NCBI RefSeq assembly: GCF_002355335.1
Contig: NZ_AP014946.1
Span: forward strand, 2,371,501 to 2,435,500
DNA: 64,000 nucleotides
Source: Variibacter gotjawalensis
Lineage (GTDB): Bacteria > Pseudomonadota > Alphaproteobacteria > Rhizobiales > Xanthobacteraceae
Direction of reading: 5' to 3'
The notes beneath the pieces are model-generated. The model worked only from the letters and a program-made list of their open reading frames with translations. It was not told where the DNA came from and did not search any database. Positions 8,774 to 17,087 of the stretch are shown here, in pieces (within the stretch, counting starts at the first letter, position 1; the number at the start of each line of letters is the position of its first letter). The translations under genes were made by a program, and so were the position numbers.

Positions 8774-9583
8774 CTACAGCCGGAATTCCTCACCAAGGTA
8801 AAGACGGCGGACATCCGGGTTGCTGACGATGTCGTTCGGCGTGCCTTCCATCAACACTTCGCCCGAATAGATGATGTAGGCGCGGTCGGTGAGGCCAAGA
8901 GTTTCGCGCACGTTGTGATCGGTGATCAAGACTCCGATCCCGCGCGTGGTTAAGTGCTTCACAAGAGTCTGAATATCTCCGACCGCAATCGGGTCGATGC
9001 CGGCGAACGGTTCGTCGAGCAGCATGTAGGTCGGCCGCGTCGCCAAGGCGCGCGCAATCTCGCAGCGCCGCCGCTCACCGCCCGAAAGTGCGATCGACGG
9101 TGTTTTGCGCAACCGCGTGATGTGAAATTCTTCGAGCAGCTCGTCGAGCTCTGCTTCGCGCTTGTCGCGGTTCGGTTCGACAGCTTCCAACACGGCGCGA
9201 ATGTTGTCCTCGACGCTGAGCCCGCGAAAAATCGAGGCTTCCTGCGGCAGATAACCGATGCCGAGGCGGGCGCGTTGATACATCGGCAGGCCCGTAATGT
9301 CGTTGCCGTCGAGCTCGATCATCCCGGCGTCGGCTTTGATTAGGCCGGTGACCATGTAGAAGATCGTCGTCTTGCCGGCGCCGTTCGGGCCGAGCAGGCC
9401 GACGGCCTCGCCGCGCCGAACGTAGAGGCTCGCGCCCTTCACGACCTTGCGGCGGCCGAAGCTCTTCTCGACGCCATGTGCTGCGAGATAGTGATCGACG
9501 CCGTCGTCGGCGGCTTGAGGCGCAGGCGCGCGTCCAGCCTGTCCCGATGATCCACCGTTTCGACGCAGCAACCGACTCAGCAT
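8774..9583 (-). CDS. lptB: LPS export ABC transporter ATP-binding protein LptB
   Basis: A 269-residue ABC ATPase that powers LPS extraction from the inner membrane with LptF, LptG and LptC. Walker A GPNGAGKTT, Q-loop LPQEAS, signature LSGGERRR, Walker B MLLDEPFAGID and the switch His in LITDHNVRETL are present; the LTDRAYII...GEVLMEGTP tail is typical of LptB rather than of amino-acid importers. An N-terminal extension of about 30 residues precedes the fold. It follows two lptA-like genes. Confidence 0.96.
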   Translation of the reverse strand: MLSRLLRRNGGSSGQAGRAPAPQAADDGVDHYLAAHGVEKSFGRRKVVKGASLYVRRGEAVGLLGPNGAGKTTIFYMVTGLIKADAGMIELDGNDITGLPMYQRARLGIGYLPQEASIFRGLSVEDNIRAVLEAVEPNRDKREAELDELLEEFHITRLRKTPSIALSGGERRRCEIARALATRPTYMLLDEPFAGIDPIAVGDIQTLVKHLTTRGIGVLITDHNVRETLGLTDRAYIIYSGEVLMEGTPNDIVSNPDVRRLYLGEEFRL

Positions 9584-9625
9584 GGGAGCAACCTAGTCAG
9601 CCGCAGCGGTGGCGCAAGAGGCAGG

Positions 9626-10378
9626 CTATTGCCGCAGCGGTGTCGGCTGCGACGCATCGCGGCGTGGCGCTGTCTGCGCCGGGCGATTGCTCGTTCCGGT
9701 TGCGGACGAGCCGTTTTGTTTCGGAGCGGCATTTGGAGCGCGCTGCGGAGCGGGCAGGGGCGCCGCCGGCTTCGGAACTTCCGGCTTGTTCTGCGCGTCG
9801 TTTGGCTTGAAAATCGTGCTGACGGTTCCGCCCGGCTTGGGAATAACCTTCGTCACACCGGTCGTCATGTTGACGTTGATCCGATCACCCGTAATGACGT
9901 TGTCGCCTTGCGTCGCGGTCGCGTCGCCGATCAACAGAACCGTGTTGGCCTGCATGTCGTAGATCGCTTCGTTGCCGGTCGCGACTTGATCCTTCTGCGT
10001 CAGGATCACGCCGCCCTTTGCCTCGAGTCGCTTGATTTGGCTGTTCCCGCCACCACTCGGTGCTGCTGGGGCAGGAGTGCGCTGAGCGCTACCGCTGCCC
10101 ATCGCATCGCCCTCGTAGAAAACGACAAGATGTGCAGTCTCGAGCACCGAGTCGCCCTGCACCGCGCGAACTTTGCCCTTGAAGGTTGCGACCTTGTCCT
10201 TGTCGCGAACTTCGAGTTCTTGCGCCGTGATGTTGATCGGCTGACCTTTGTTCTGCGAGAAGCCGCCTGGCATGCCCTTGTTGCCGGAATTGTTCTGCGG
10301 CTGCGCAAAAGCGCTCGGCGCCGCGAATGCGAGCGCGGCGCAAATCAACCCGGTGTACCAAAGACCGCGGGACATCAT
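9626..10378 (-). CDS. lptA: LptA/OstA family periplasmic protein, copy 1 (lptB-proximal)
   Basis: A 250-residue exported protein with a signal peptide (residues 1-25, ending AFA). The OstA beta-jellyroll follows at about 45-185: INITAQELEVRDKD, TFKGKVRAVQGD, LVVFYEGD, and the terminal block ATQGDNVITGDRINVNMTTG. The C-terminal 60 residues are a low-complexity Pro/Ala/Gln tail. LptA normally bridges LptC and LptD across the periplasm to carry LPS. Its start overlaps the stop of the neighbouring lptA-like gene by four bases. Having two such genes in tandem is the unusual point; the longer tail and adjacency to lptB make this one the more likely orthologue, but that is inference. Confidence 0.85.
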   Translation of the reverse strand: MMSRGLWYTGLICAALAFAAPSAFAQPQNNSGNKGMPGGFSQNKGQPINITAQELEVRDKDKVATFKGKVRAVQGDSVLETAHLVVFYEGDAMGSGSAQRTPAPAAPSGGGNSQIKRLEAKGGVILTQKDQVATGNEAIYDMQANTVLLIGDATATQGDNVITGDRINVNMTTGVTKVIPKPGGTVSTIFKPNDAQNKPEVPKPAAPLPAPQRAPNAAPKQNGSSATGTSNRPAQTAPRRDASQPTPLRQ

Positions 10379-10899
10379 CGTAGAACTCCGGGCGCCGCCG
10401 GCTGAACAGCGGCCGGAAGATCCCCGCGCTGCTCCGGACCGACCGGCGTCACTCCAGTCGCAATATTGAACATGACGCGACTGCCGGTCGTGACGTTGTC
10501 GCCTTGTGTCGCTCGGGCATTGCCGATGAGCGTAATCGTCTTCGCCTTCAGATCATACACGACCGCATTCGCCGATCCGACCTGATCGTTGAATGTGACG
10601 AATACGCCGCCAGCGCCTTCAATACGCGTGACCTGATCAGCCGGTACGAAGTCGCCGACAGCCGGCACCTTACCGCCGGCGTAAAACACCGTCAGCTTGT
10701 CCGCTTCGAACACCAGGGAGCCCTGCATTGCGCTGACGTCGCCGGCATAAGTCGCGGCGCCGTTCGTCTCGTTGATGCTCGACGTGCGCGACGTGATCTT
10801 GATCGGCTCGCCGGGATTGAACTCTTGCGCTTGCGCTACACCGAGTGCCGCGCAGAGCGCCGTCGCCGTCACGATCTGCCGGAGTAAGCCTCGCATCAT
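10375..10899 (-). CDS. LptA/OstA family periplasmic protein, copy 2 (lptC-proximal)
   Basis: A 174-residue exported protein, signal peptide residues 1-24 (cleavage after AQA), then a complete OstA-like domain: IKITSRTSSINETNG, TYAGDVSAMQGS, LTVFYAGG, and ATQGDNVTTGSRVMFNIATG. In that last block 19 of 28 aligned residues match the neighbouring copy, so the two are paralogues by tandem duplication. It overlaps lptC upstream and copy 1 downstream by four bases each, so all three are translated as a coupled unit. It lacks the long C-terminal tail. It may be a second bridge subunit or a divergent LptA; no evidence of decay. Confidence 0.85.
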   Translation of the reverse strand: MMRGLLRQIVTATALCAALGVAQAQEFNPGEPIKITSRTSSINETNGAATYAGDVSAMQGSLVFEADKLTVFYAGGKVPAVGDFVPADQVTRIEGAGGVFVTFNDQVGSANAVVYDLKAKTITLIGNARATQGDNVTTGSRVMFNIATGVTPVGPEQRGDLPAAVQPAAPGVLR

Positions 10900-11591
10900 C
10901 GCGCGCCCTCCGACACCGCGAGCGGCACGGCGTTGTTCATCTCGACGGCGACGCCGCCCGTGAAATTCATCACCGCACCCGACTCCGACACTTCCAATCC
11001 CTGCGCGTTGATACGGCCGTTCGTCAGCATGACCTCGACCGGCCGCTGCGACAGAACGTGGCCTTTGCGCATGTCGATCATCGCTTCCTTCAGGCGAATC
11101 TCCGTTCCACTGCTACTGACGACATAGACATCGTCCTGCATTGCGACTGTTTCGGCTTTGGTATCGTAAAGTCCCGCCGCAGCGCGGACATCTACCGAAT
11201 TTCCGTTACGCATTTCGACCTTGGCGCGAATGTCTTTTAGTTCGATCAACGACGGCTTCTTCAGATCCTGCGTTGCCGCCGTTGCGACCAGCTCGTAGTG
11301 CCGTCCGTCGCGCGTGTAGCCAGCGAGCTTCGGCAAGTCCATCGTCACTCGCGTGCCCGAAATCACCATATTGGCGGCGCTGGCATTCTCGGGCAGCGCT
11401 GCGAACGGGTTCAGCCAACTGAAGAGCGCATAACCCACAACCACAACACCGACGATCCCCGGCAACGCGTAGCGCAGCAGGCGAACCCAACGGCTATGCC
11501 GCCGAGCACTGCGGAACGAGCGGCCGCGCGCGGTGCCGCGATCGCTGCGCCACGTCTGGTCACCCGCCGAGTACCGCTGCTCGAGTTGCAT
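10896..11591 (-). CDS. lptC: LPS export system protein LptC
   Basis: A 231-residue bitopic inner-membrane protein. A basic N-terminal cytoplasmic part (about 40 residues) is followed by one transmembrane helix (LLRYALPGIVGVVVVGYALF, residues 40-59) and a periplasmic jellyroll (VISGTRVTMDLPKLAGYTRDGRHYEL, ... GLEVSESGAVMNFTGGVAVEM). It passes LPS from LptBFG to LptA. First gene of a coupled lptC-lptA-lptA-lptB series. Confidence 0.92.
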   Translation of the reverse strand: MQLEQRYSAGDQTWRSDRGTARGRSFRSARRHSRWVRLLRYALPGIVGVVVVGYALFSWLNPFAALPENASAANMVISGTRVTMDLPKLAGYTRDGRHYELVATAATQDLKKPSLIELKDIRAKVEMRNGNSVDVRAAAGLYDTKAETVAMQDDVYVVSSSGTEIRLKEAMIDMRKGHVLSQRPVEVMLTNGRINAQGLEVSESGAVMNFTGGVAVEMNNAVPLAVSEGAR

Positions 11592-11731
11592 CAGAGCCTA
11601 ATGTGGCGGCCGCGGGTTCGTTAAGGCGCGTGTCGCAACGCGCAAAGACCTGCCGCGGCTCAAGAAACGTGTCAGTTTATTACGCCTGAATATGGCTTGG
11701 CTGCGGCGAAGCCTCAACGGGGGTCGTCCGG

Positions 11732-12346
11732 TTAGCTGTGGGAGAAAATATCTTCCTCTTCCCAACCGGATAGGTCGAGTCTGGCGCGGGTTGGCAAAAA
11801 CCGGAAACAAGCCTCCGCAAGGTCGGCCCGGCCGTCCCGCTTCAGCAATGCCTCGAATCTGTCTTTGAGCTGATGCAGGTAGAGGACATCGGAAGCCGCG
11901 TAGGCCAATTGAGCCTCCGAAAGCGTCTCCGCGCCCCAATCCGACGATTGCTGCTGCTTCGACAAATCAATGCCGAGCAGCTCGCGGACGAGATCCTTGA
12001 GGCCGTGCCGGTCCGTATAGGTCCGCGTCAGCCGGGAAGCGATCTTGGTGCAGAACACCGGCTCCGGCATTACGCCGAACGCATTCGAGAGCGCCGCGAG
12101 ATCGAAGCGGGCGAAATGAAAGATCTTCGTGACAGAAGGGTCGCCGAGCAGCTTTTTGAGATTCGGCGCGTCGGCTTGGTCGGCCGCGATCTGCACGATA
12201 TCCGCGCTGCCGTCGCCGGGCGACAGCTGCACGACGCACAGACGGTCGCGATGCGGATTGAGGCCCATCGTCTCGGTGTCGATGGCGACGCTGCCTTTGT
12301 AGCGTGCGAGGTCAGGCAGATCGCCACGGTGCAGACGGATGGTCAT
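11732..12346 (-). CDS. rnd: Ribonuclease D-like 3'-5' exonuclease
   Basis: A 204-residue single-domain DEDDy exonuclease. Exo I AIDTETMGL, Exo II FHFARFDLAAL and Exo III YAASDVLYLHQL carry the four acidic ligands and the catalytic Tyr. The HRDC domains of E. coli RNase D are absent, which is the common form in alphaproteobacteria. Expected role is 3' trimming of tRNA precursors. It lies upstream of lptC on the same strand with 140 bases between. Confidence 0.92.
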   Translation of the reverse strand: MTIRLHRGDLPDLARYKGSVAIDTETMGLNPHRDRLCVVQLSPGDGSADIVQIAADQADAPNLKKLLGDPSVTKIFHFARFDLAALSNAFGVMPEPVFCTKIASRLTRTYTDRHGLKDLVRELLGIDLSKQQQSSDWGAETLSEAQLAYAASDVLYLHQLKDRFEALLKRDGRADLAEACFRFLPTRARLDLSGWEEEDIFSHS

Positions 12347-12419
12347 AGGGCTCTCGCGTTAAGGTCCGGCCGCGGGATGTACCACCGCGGCCGGGCCCAA
12401 TCAACGAAAGCGCCGAGGG

Positions 12420-12833
12420 CTAATCGAGGTCATCGTCCACCGGCGGGCCGACCGGACGCGGCGGCCGGTAGTCGTAATCATACCGTGGCGGCGGCGGGGC
12501 GTAGCGCGGCTCGTCCCAGGGCCGGCTGGCGACGCGGTCGCAATCGCGGACGCGGCGGCTCACTTCGCGGCCGTCGTCATCGACATAGCGGCGGTACGAG
12601 ATGCGGCATCCGTCCGCGTCGAATTCGACGCGGCGTTCGCGATAGACGGGCGGTGGTGGTGGTTCATAGGCGCGCCGCTCGTATTGAGGTTCGGGCGGCG
12701 GATAGGGCCGCGCATAGCGCGGGCCGTAGTCGTCGAGGTCAGCCGCCGAGCTTGTGCCCGGTGCGGCCAACAGGGCTGTCCCGAGGGCGAGCCCGCATAC
12801 GGCTGTGAGCCGCACGAAGGATACGCGAGACAT
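12420..12833 (-). CDS. Secreted proline/tyrosine-rich protein, unknown
   Basis: A 137-residue protein with a clear signal peptide (FVRLTAVCGLALGTALLAAPGTSSA, cleavage near residue 31) and a mature part rich in Pro, Tyr, Arg and Asp, with PPPP runs. Two cysteines flank a central block (GCRISYRRYVDDDGREVSRRVRDC) likely joined by a disulfide. A GGAGG site lies seven bases before the ATG. The family is common in Rhizobiales as 'hypothetical protein'; function unknown, cell-envelope location inferred. Confidence 0.8.
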   Translation of the reverse strand: MSRVSFVRLTAVCGLALGTALLAAPGTSSAADLDDYGPRYARPYPPPEPQYERRAYEPPPPPVYRERRVEFDADGCRISYRRYVDDDGREVSRRVRDCDRVASRPWDEPRYAPPPPRYDYDYRPPRPVGPPVDDDLD

Positions 12834-12955
12834 GAGGCCTCCGTTATTGGCGGCCAGAACGCTGCCCGCAAGCCGACGCGAACAACGGTTCGCGCCGTTA
12901 GAGCCTCAGGCCGGTTCGGGGCGATTTATGGGCAGCTCTGCGGCAGACCCGAGCG

Positions 12956-14158
12956 CTAGTGAATATCTTTGTAGTTCGGGAACAGGGGCAGAACTTCGTC
13001 GTGCCGTGTCGGCCCGAGGAAGCGCAAGAACGGCTTCATCAGCTTGTTGATCAGCGGATTGCGATGCCGCACGTAGAGATCGAGCGGCGCAAGTGACATG
13101 CGCAGGTGATACTTCGGCCAGTAGTTCATGCCGGTGCCGCAGAGATTCTTGAAGCCGCGCGCCATCGCCCAATTCATGATGTCGCGGATGACGATGAAGT
13201 AGAGATGCGCGTCGAGTGCGACCTCGTAGTCCAGCCCCATATACTCCGTGTAGATCGCGTCGCCTTCGATCAGACACAGCGCGCTTGCGACGATCTTTCC
13301 GTTCTGCCGCCATACGAAGAAGCGGGCCTTCTCCGGCATGCGCCGCGACAGCGCGAGGAAAAACTCCGGCGTCAGCTTCTCGAAATGCAGCTCCGAGCGT
13401 TCGTAGACGTTGAGGTAGAGCCGATACACATCGTCGATCACATCGGCGACGTCGACGACTTGCTCCATCTCGATCGGCGCGAGCTTCGCAGCATCGCGGA
13501 ACTTGCGGCGCATATGCTTGCGCATGTTCTGACTGAGATGGCGTTGCATGAAGTCGTCGAAGTTCGCGTAGTCGAGCGAGACTTTGATATTCGGAAAGCT
13601 CGGGATGCGAACGTAGTCGTCTTTCGCCGAAAGCCGGCCCAGCGCTTCGCGATACTTCGCGGGGAATTCCTTCCACACGACGAGACTTGCTTTGAAGCTT
13701 TTCGCGAGGGCAGGGAGGCTACGGCTGATCATCGCGACGACGAACGCTTGCTGCGAAACTTCATCCGTGCCCAGATGGCCTTCGCCGATCGCGCAACCGA
13801 TCATCAAAATCTTGAAGCGCATGAAGCGCGGCCACAGCGTGCGCAGCCAATTCGCCCATCGCTTCGCGCGCGCGGGCAACCCTTCGAGCGCGTCTTGATC
13901 GACCACGAAGCAGGGTTGAATCGCGACCTCTTCGCCGCGCTCTCCGCGCACAAGCAGATAGCGATACTCAAACCCCTGATTGCAGCTGTCCTCGATCACT
14001 TCGTAGTAGCGATGATCCTTGCGCATCGTGCGCAGGCATCGCGTCCAGATTTCGGTAGCACGAAGTCCTTCGCGCGAAATCAGTGCGAGGGGGTCATGGT
14101 TCGAAACGCTGGGGGCAGTATCGATAGACGTTGGCAGAGCATTTTCGCTTCGGCTCAC
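12956..14158 (-). CDS. GNAT/FemAB-like acyltransferase (COG3146 type)
   Basis: About 400 residues. The C-terminal half is a GNAT/FemAB-like fold (MRKHMRRKFRDAAKL, RFFVWRQNGKIVASALCLIEGDAIYTEYMGLD, FKNLCGTGMNYWPKYHLRM). Such proteins are annotated as peptidoglycan or capsule-linked acyltransferases, but the substrate is unknown. The start chosen is GTG 14158 with GGAG six bases upstream; an in-frame TTG at 14239 would add 27 residues. It is flanked by an AT-richer gap upstream. Confidence 0.75.
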   Translation of the reverse strand: MSRSENALPTSIDTAPSVSNHDPLALISREGLRATEIWTRCLRTMRKDHRYYEVIEDSCNQGFEYRYLLVRGERGEEVAIQPCFVVDQDALEGLPARAKRWANWLRTLWPRFMRFKILMIGCAIGEGHLGTDEVSQQAFVVAMISRSLPALAKSFKASLVVWKEFPAKYREALGRLSAKDDYVRIPSFPNIKVSLDYANFDDFMQRHLSQNMRKHMRRKFRDAAKLAPIEMEQVVDVADVIDDVYRLYLNVYERSELHFEKLTPEFFLALSRRMPEKARFFVWRQNGKIVASALCLIEGDAIYTEYMGLDYEVALDAHLYFIVIRDIMNWAMARGFKNLCGTGMNYWPKYHLRMSLAPLDLYVRHRNPLINKLMKPFLRFLGPTRHDEVLPLFPNYKDIH

Positions 14159-14670
14159 GTATGGCTCCGACTTGACAGCAATGGGGGATCCGGGTGGTCC
14201 CTCGTGCTGTATTGCAGCATTGCATGCGGTCGTCCGCAAATATCGACATCCCGGCAGATTGGAAGAGATCGGTATGTCTCAATCAGGGACAGCAAGAATT
14301 ACGACGGTGCGAATCGTGCAAACTCGGTTCCAAAGCCAGACTCGGGTCAGAACAGTCTTGGACCGGCGAAGATTAGCTTTGTTGTGACTTTTAGCGAAAA
14401 ATGATCGTCTATGACGAGCAGCGCTCATCACATACCTGCCTCGCATTGCGAGGATATCTCGACGTCGGATTTCGGGGTCTCAAGGTAGTTTAGGAATAGG
14501 TAGTAGCTCCGCCACGAGCGGGTCGGATTGCACGTCGAAAGTGTAGGTTTCAAATAGGTTATAGAGATGCGCCAGTTCTGCTGTCCTCGCGAGGCTAAAA
14601 TTGCGTAGAGAAACTGGAGGGCGTCTGCTAGACGGACAATCATACTTTTAAACGATTGTTCTGACTTATT
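14159..14670. other. AT-richer gap without a convincing gene
   Basis: About 510 bases whose GC content is visibly below that of the flanking core genes. Short frames exist on both strands but none has a ribosome site plus a recognisable domain. On the minus strand an ATG frame (14428-14643, 71 codons) and an overlapping ATG-less frame of 55 codons (14480-14647) are open; the latter reads more protein-like but cannot be identified. Read with the truncated gene at 14671, it looks like a recombination scar of imported DNA. Confidence 0.5.
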
Positions 14671-14970
14671 ATGATCACCGGAATTGTTGACGCGCGGAAC
14701 GCGCCGGGTGAAGCGCCGAAAAGCGCGTTGCCGTCTTTTCCAGAAGCTCTGTTGTCGTTCGTCCTCGTCGCGAAATTCTTAGGTATTCCAGCCGATCCCG
14801 CGCAGATATCTCACGACCGAGGGCAGACTCACGACAACTACTCTTTGGAAGATCTTGCACGAATTGCAAAGCGTCTGAAAATTGTAGCGCGAGTGAAGGC
14901 GGCATCCATCGCTGAGATGGCGACTATGCCGCTTCCTGCATTGATTGAGTTTGCGAACGCCTCAGCGTGA
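14671..14970 (+). pseudogene. N-terminal fragment of a type I secretion ATPase/permease (C39-like domain)
   Basis: A 99-codon frame whose translation matches the peptidase-like N-terminal domain of HlyB-type exporters: ALLSFVLVAKFLGIPADPAQI, LEDLARIAKRLKIVARV and MPLPALIEFAN occupy the positions of the usual 'single-helix, RAAKxLGLKA, LPLPAL' pattern. The catalytic Cys of true bacteriocin peptidases is absent, as in the C39-like domains of RTX exporters. Full-length proteins have 550-720 residues with membrane and ATPase domains; here the frame stops right after this domain, three bases from the end of the convergent MFS gene. No SD is evident. Probably a remnant cut by recombination. Confidence 0.6.
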
Positions 14971-14973
14971 CCG

Positions 14974-16191
14974 TCACCGATTTTCGCCCGTTCGGGTGCG
15001 AACTCCTTGGCGTCCCAACGACATCGCTGCAGCCACGAATAATATGGCGCTGACCATCCAATACGGCGCCATCGGCGAAACGGCATAGACAGCCGAGCCG
15101 ACAAGCGGGCCGAAGATCGTGCCGAGGCCTTGCGCGCTCGCGATTGTTCCGGCGACTGCGCCTTGCTCGTGCGGCTCGACCGCGTTGGCGGCGAAGGCCG
15201 AAACGGACGGGAACACCCAGCCGAGGCCGAAAGCCGCGATGGCGAAGCTCGTGGCGAGCAGCACCGTGCTTGTCGCGAAGGCAGCCGAAGCAAAACCAAC
15301 GCCGCCGATGGCACAGCCTATGCCGAGCAGACGCAGCGGCGTCAGCGTCAGCTTGCGCAGGACAAGCTGCGCGGCCACCAGTGAAATGCCGACGGCAGCC
15401 AGCGCGATGGACGCAGCGCGCGTCGCGGCCGCTGCGTCGAGCTTCAGCTGGTCGATCGCGAGAAAGCCAACCGTGATCTGCGCAACAGCGACGCCGAACA
15501 TGGCGATGAAGCCGATCACGATCGGCGTGCGGATGCGCCGATCCCAGGCAAGGCTCTGTGGTTTGTGTGTAGCCGTGCGTGGCACGTCGGGTGGCAGCGC
15601 GCGCCAGAGAACGACCCATGCGATGACTGCAAGCAGCGCGCCGACATACAGTGGCAAGCGCAGGTCCAGAACTCCGAGCACACCGATCAATCCTGGGCCG
15701 ACGACCATGCCGGTCGCATTCGCCGCGCCGATAGAAGCCATCGCGCCGACGCGCCTTTCGCGCGCAAAATGATCGGCGACGAGCGCGGAGTTCGATGTCG
15801 GCACGGCAGCATAAAGCGTTCCGGCCGCCGCACGGCAGAACACGAGCCCGGCAAATGCCAGCATTGAAGACATCGCGAACCGCAGCGCGGCGTCGATATG
15901 CAACGTCAGCAAAATGAAGCTGAGGGCAAAGCCCGCAAAGCTGAACAGCAAGATCCCGCGTCTTCCGCGAGCATCGCTCAATCGTCCCCACGCCGGTGCG
16001 GTCAACACCCATCCGATTCCGGAGGCCGTCATAGCAACGCCGAGTTGCCACGGCGCAAGCCCCATCGCCTTCGTGATTGGGCCCGCAACGGAGACGAAAG
16101 ACATCAACGCCAGCGATGCGACGAAAGACTCGAACATCAGCGCTTTGAGAAAACGCGGCGTCCCTGCGCTCGTCGGATTGTCACTCGTCAT
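14974..16191 (-). CDS. MFS transporter (12 TM, TetA-like)
   Basis: A 405-residue major facilitator with about 12 hydrophobic segments. The loop 2-3 motif GRLSDARGRRG (residues 70-80) is the MFS signature, and GPGLIGVLG near residue 160 resembles motif C of drug/H+ antiporters, pointing to export. Substrate unknown. It sits downstream of a metal-chelate uptake operon on the same strand after 134 bases, so a siderophore or drug exporter role is possible but unproven. Its 3' end abuts the truncated secretion gene. Confidence 0.85.
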   Translation of the reverse strand: MTSDNPTSAGTPRFLKALMFESFVASLALMSFVSVAGPITKAMGLAPWQLGVAMTASGIGWVLTAPAWGRLSDARGRRGILLFSFAGFALSFILLTLHIDAALRFAMSSMLAFAGLVFCRAAAGTLYAAVPTSNSALVADHFARERRVGAMASIGAANATGMVVGPGLIGVLGVLDLRLPLYVGALLAVIAWVVLWRALPPDVPRTATHKPQSLAWDRRIRTPIVIGFIAMFGVAVAQITVGFLAIDQLKLDAAAATRAASIALAAVGISLVAAQLVLRKLTLTPLRLLGIGCAIGGVGFASAAFATSTVLLATSFAIAAFGLGWVFPSVSAFAANAVEPHEQGAVAGTIASAQGLGTIFGPLVGSAVYAVSPMAPYWMVSAILFVAAAMSLGRQGVRTRTGENR

Positions 16192-16325
16192 CGCGGCTCT
16201 TCGGCATCCTGCTACACTCAGCTACAGCATCACGAAACCCACCGCACATTTGCAAGCGCCTTTGGGTCTACAATTATGTGCCGTGCAGGGCTGGAATCGC
16301 GCCGCAGGTCGGACATAGTGCCCGG

Positions 16326-17087
16326 TCAGCCGGGAAGGAACGCGACGGCATCCGGCCCCGTCACGGTTTCGACGGACGCGCCGTAGAGCTGTTCCAGCGT
16401 TTCGCCGGACAAGACGGCCGAAACGTCGCCCATCGCGGTGACGTGGCCGTCGCGCAGCAATGCGACTTTGTCGGCATGCCGCAGCGCCTGGTTTGGATCG
16501 TGCGTCGTGAACAAGACGCCGAGTCCGGACTCGGCGAGCAGCCGAATTTGCCGCATCACCTTGCCCTGGTTGCCGAAGTCGAGACTGGCGGTCGGCTCGT
16601 CCAGCACGACGTAGCGCGGCTCTTGGGCGAGCGCGCGGGCGATCAGCACGAGCTGGCGCTCGCCGCCGGAGATCATGTTCGTCGGATGATCTGCGAGATG
16701 TGCAATGCCGAGCCGCTCGAGCATCGCGGCCGCGACATCGCGATCATGGTTTGTCGGGCGCGCGAAGAGCCCACCATGCGCGGTGCGGCCCATCATCACG
16801 ACCTGCATCGCGGTGAAGGCAAACGCCGCGTGATGAACCTGCGGCACATAAGCGATGCTGCGCGCGCGTTCGCCAATCGAGATCGTATCGAGCGGCGTGC
16901 CGTCGAGCGAGACGCTACCGCTCTTCGGCGGCAACAGGCCGAGCATTGTCTTGAGCAACGTTGTTTTGCCGCCGCCGTTCGGGCCGAGCAGGGCGAGCAC
17001 CTGACCGCTCTCGATCGACAGCGTCACGTCGCGGCCGACGACACGTGCGCTGTAGCCGAACGAGAGTTTTTCGGCGGCGAGACTCAT
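16326..17087 (-). CDS. ABC transporter ATP-binding protein, FecE/BtuD type
   Basis: A 253-residue ATPase of the iron-siderophore/cobalamin/haem import class. Walker A GPNGGGKTT, Q-loop VPQVHHA, signature ISGGERQL, Walker B YVVLDEPTASLD and switch FTTHDPNQ are present. The ATG at 17087 overlaps the permease stop (ATGA); the longer open frame upstream is antisense-like noise within the permease gene. Last gene of a three-gene importer operon (binding protein, permease, ATPase). Confidence 0.92.
   Translation of the reverse strand: MSLAAEKLSFGYSARVVGRDVTLSIESGQVLALLGPNGGGKTTLLKTMLGLLPPKSGSVSLDGTPLDTISIGERARSIAYVPQVHHAAFAFTAMQVVMMGRTAHGGLFARPTNHDRDVAAAMLERLGIAHLADHPTNMISGGERQLVLIARALAQEPRYVVLDEPTASLDFGNQGKVMRQIRLLAESGLGVLFTTHDPNQALRHADKVALLRDGHVTAMGDVSAVLSGETLEQLYGASVETVTGPDAVAFLPG

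Noticed and set aside
14428-14643. 71-codon minus-strand ATG frame in the AT-richer gap
   Set aside because: No ribosome site, no recognisable domain, and a different frame of the same DNA reads more protein-like; kept only as part of the scar description.
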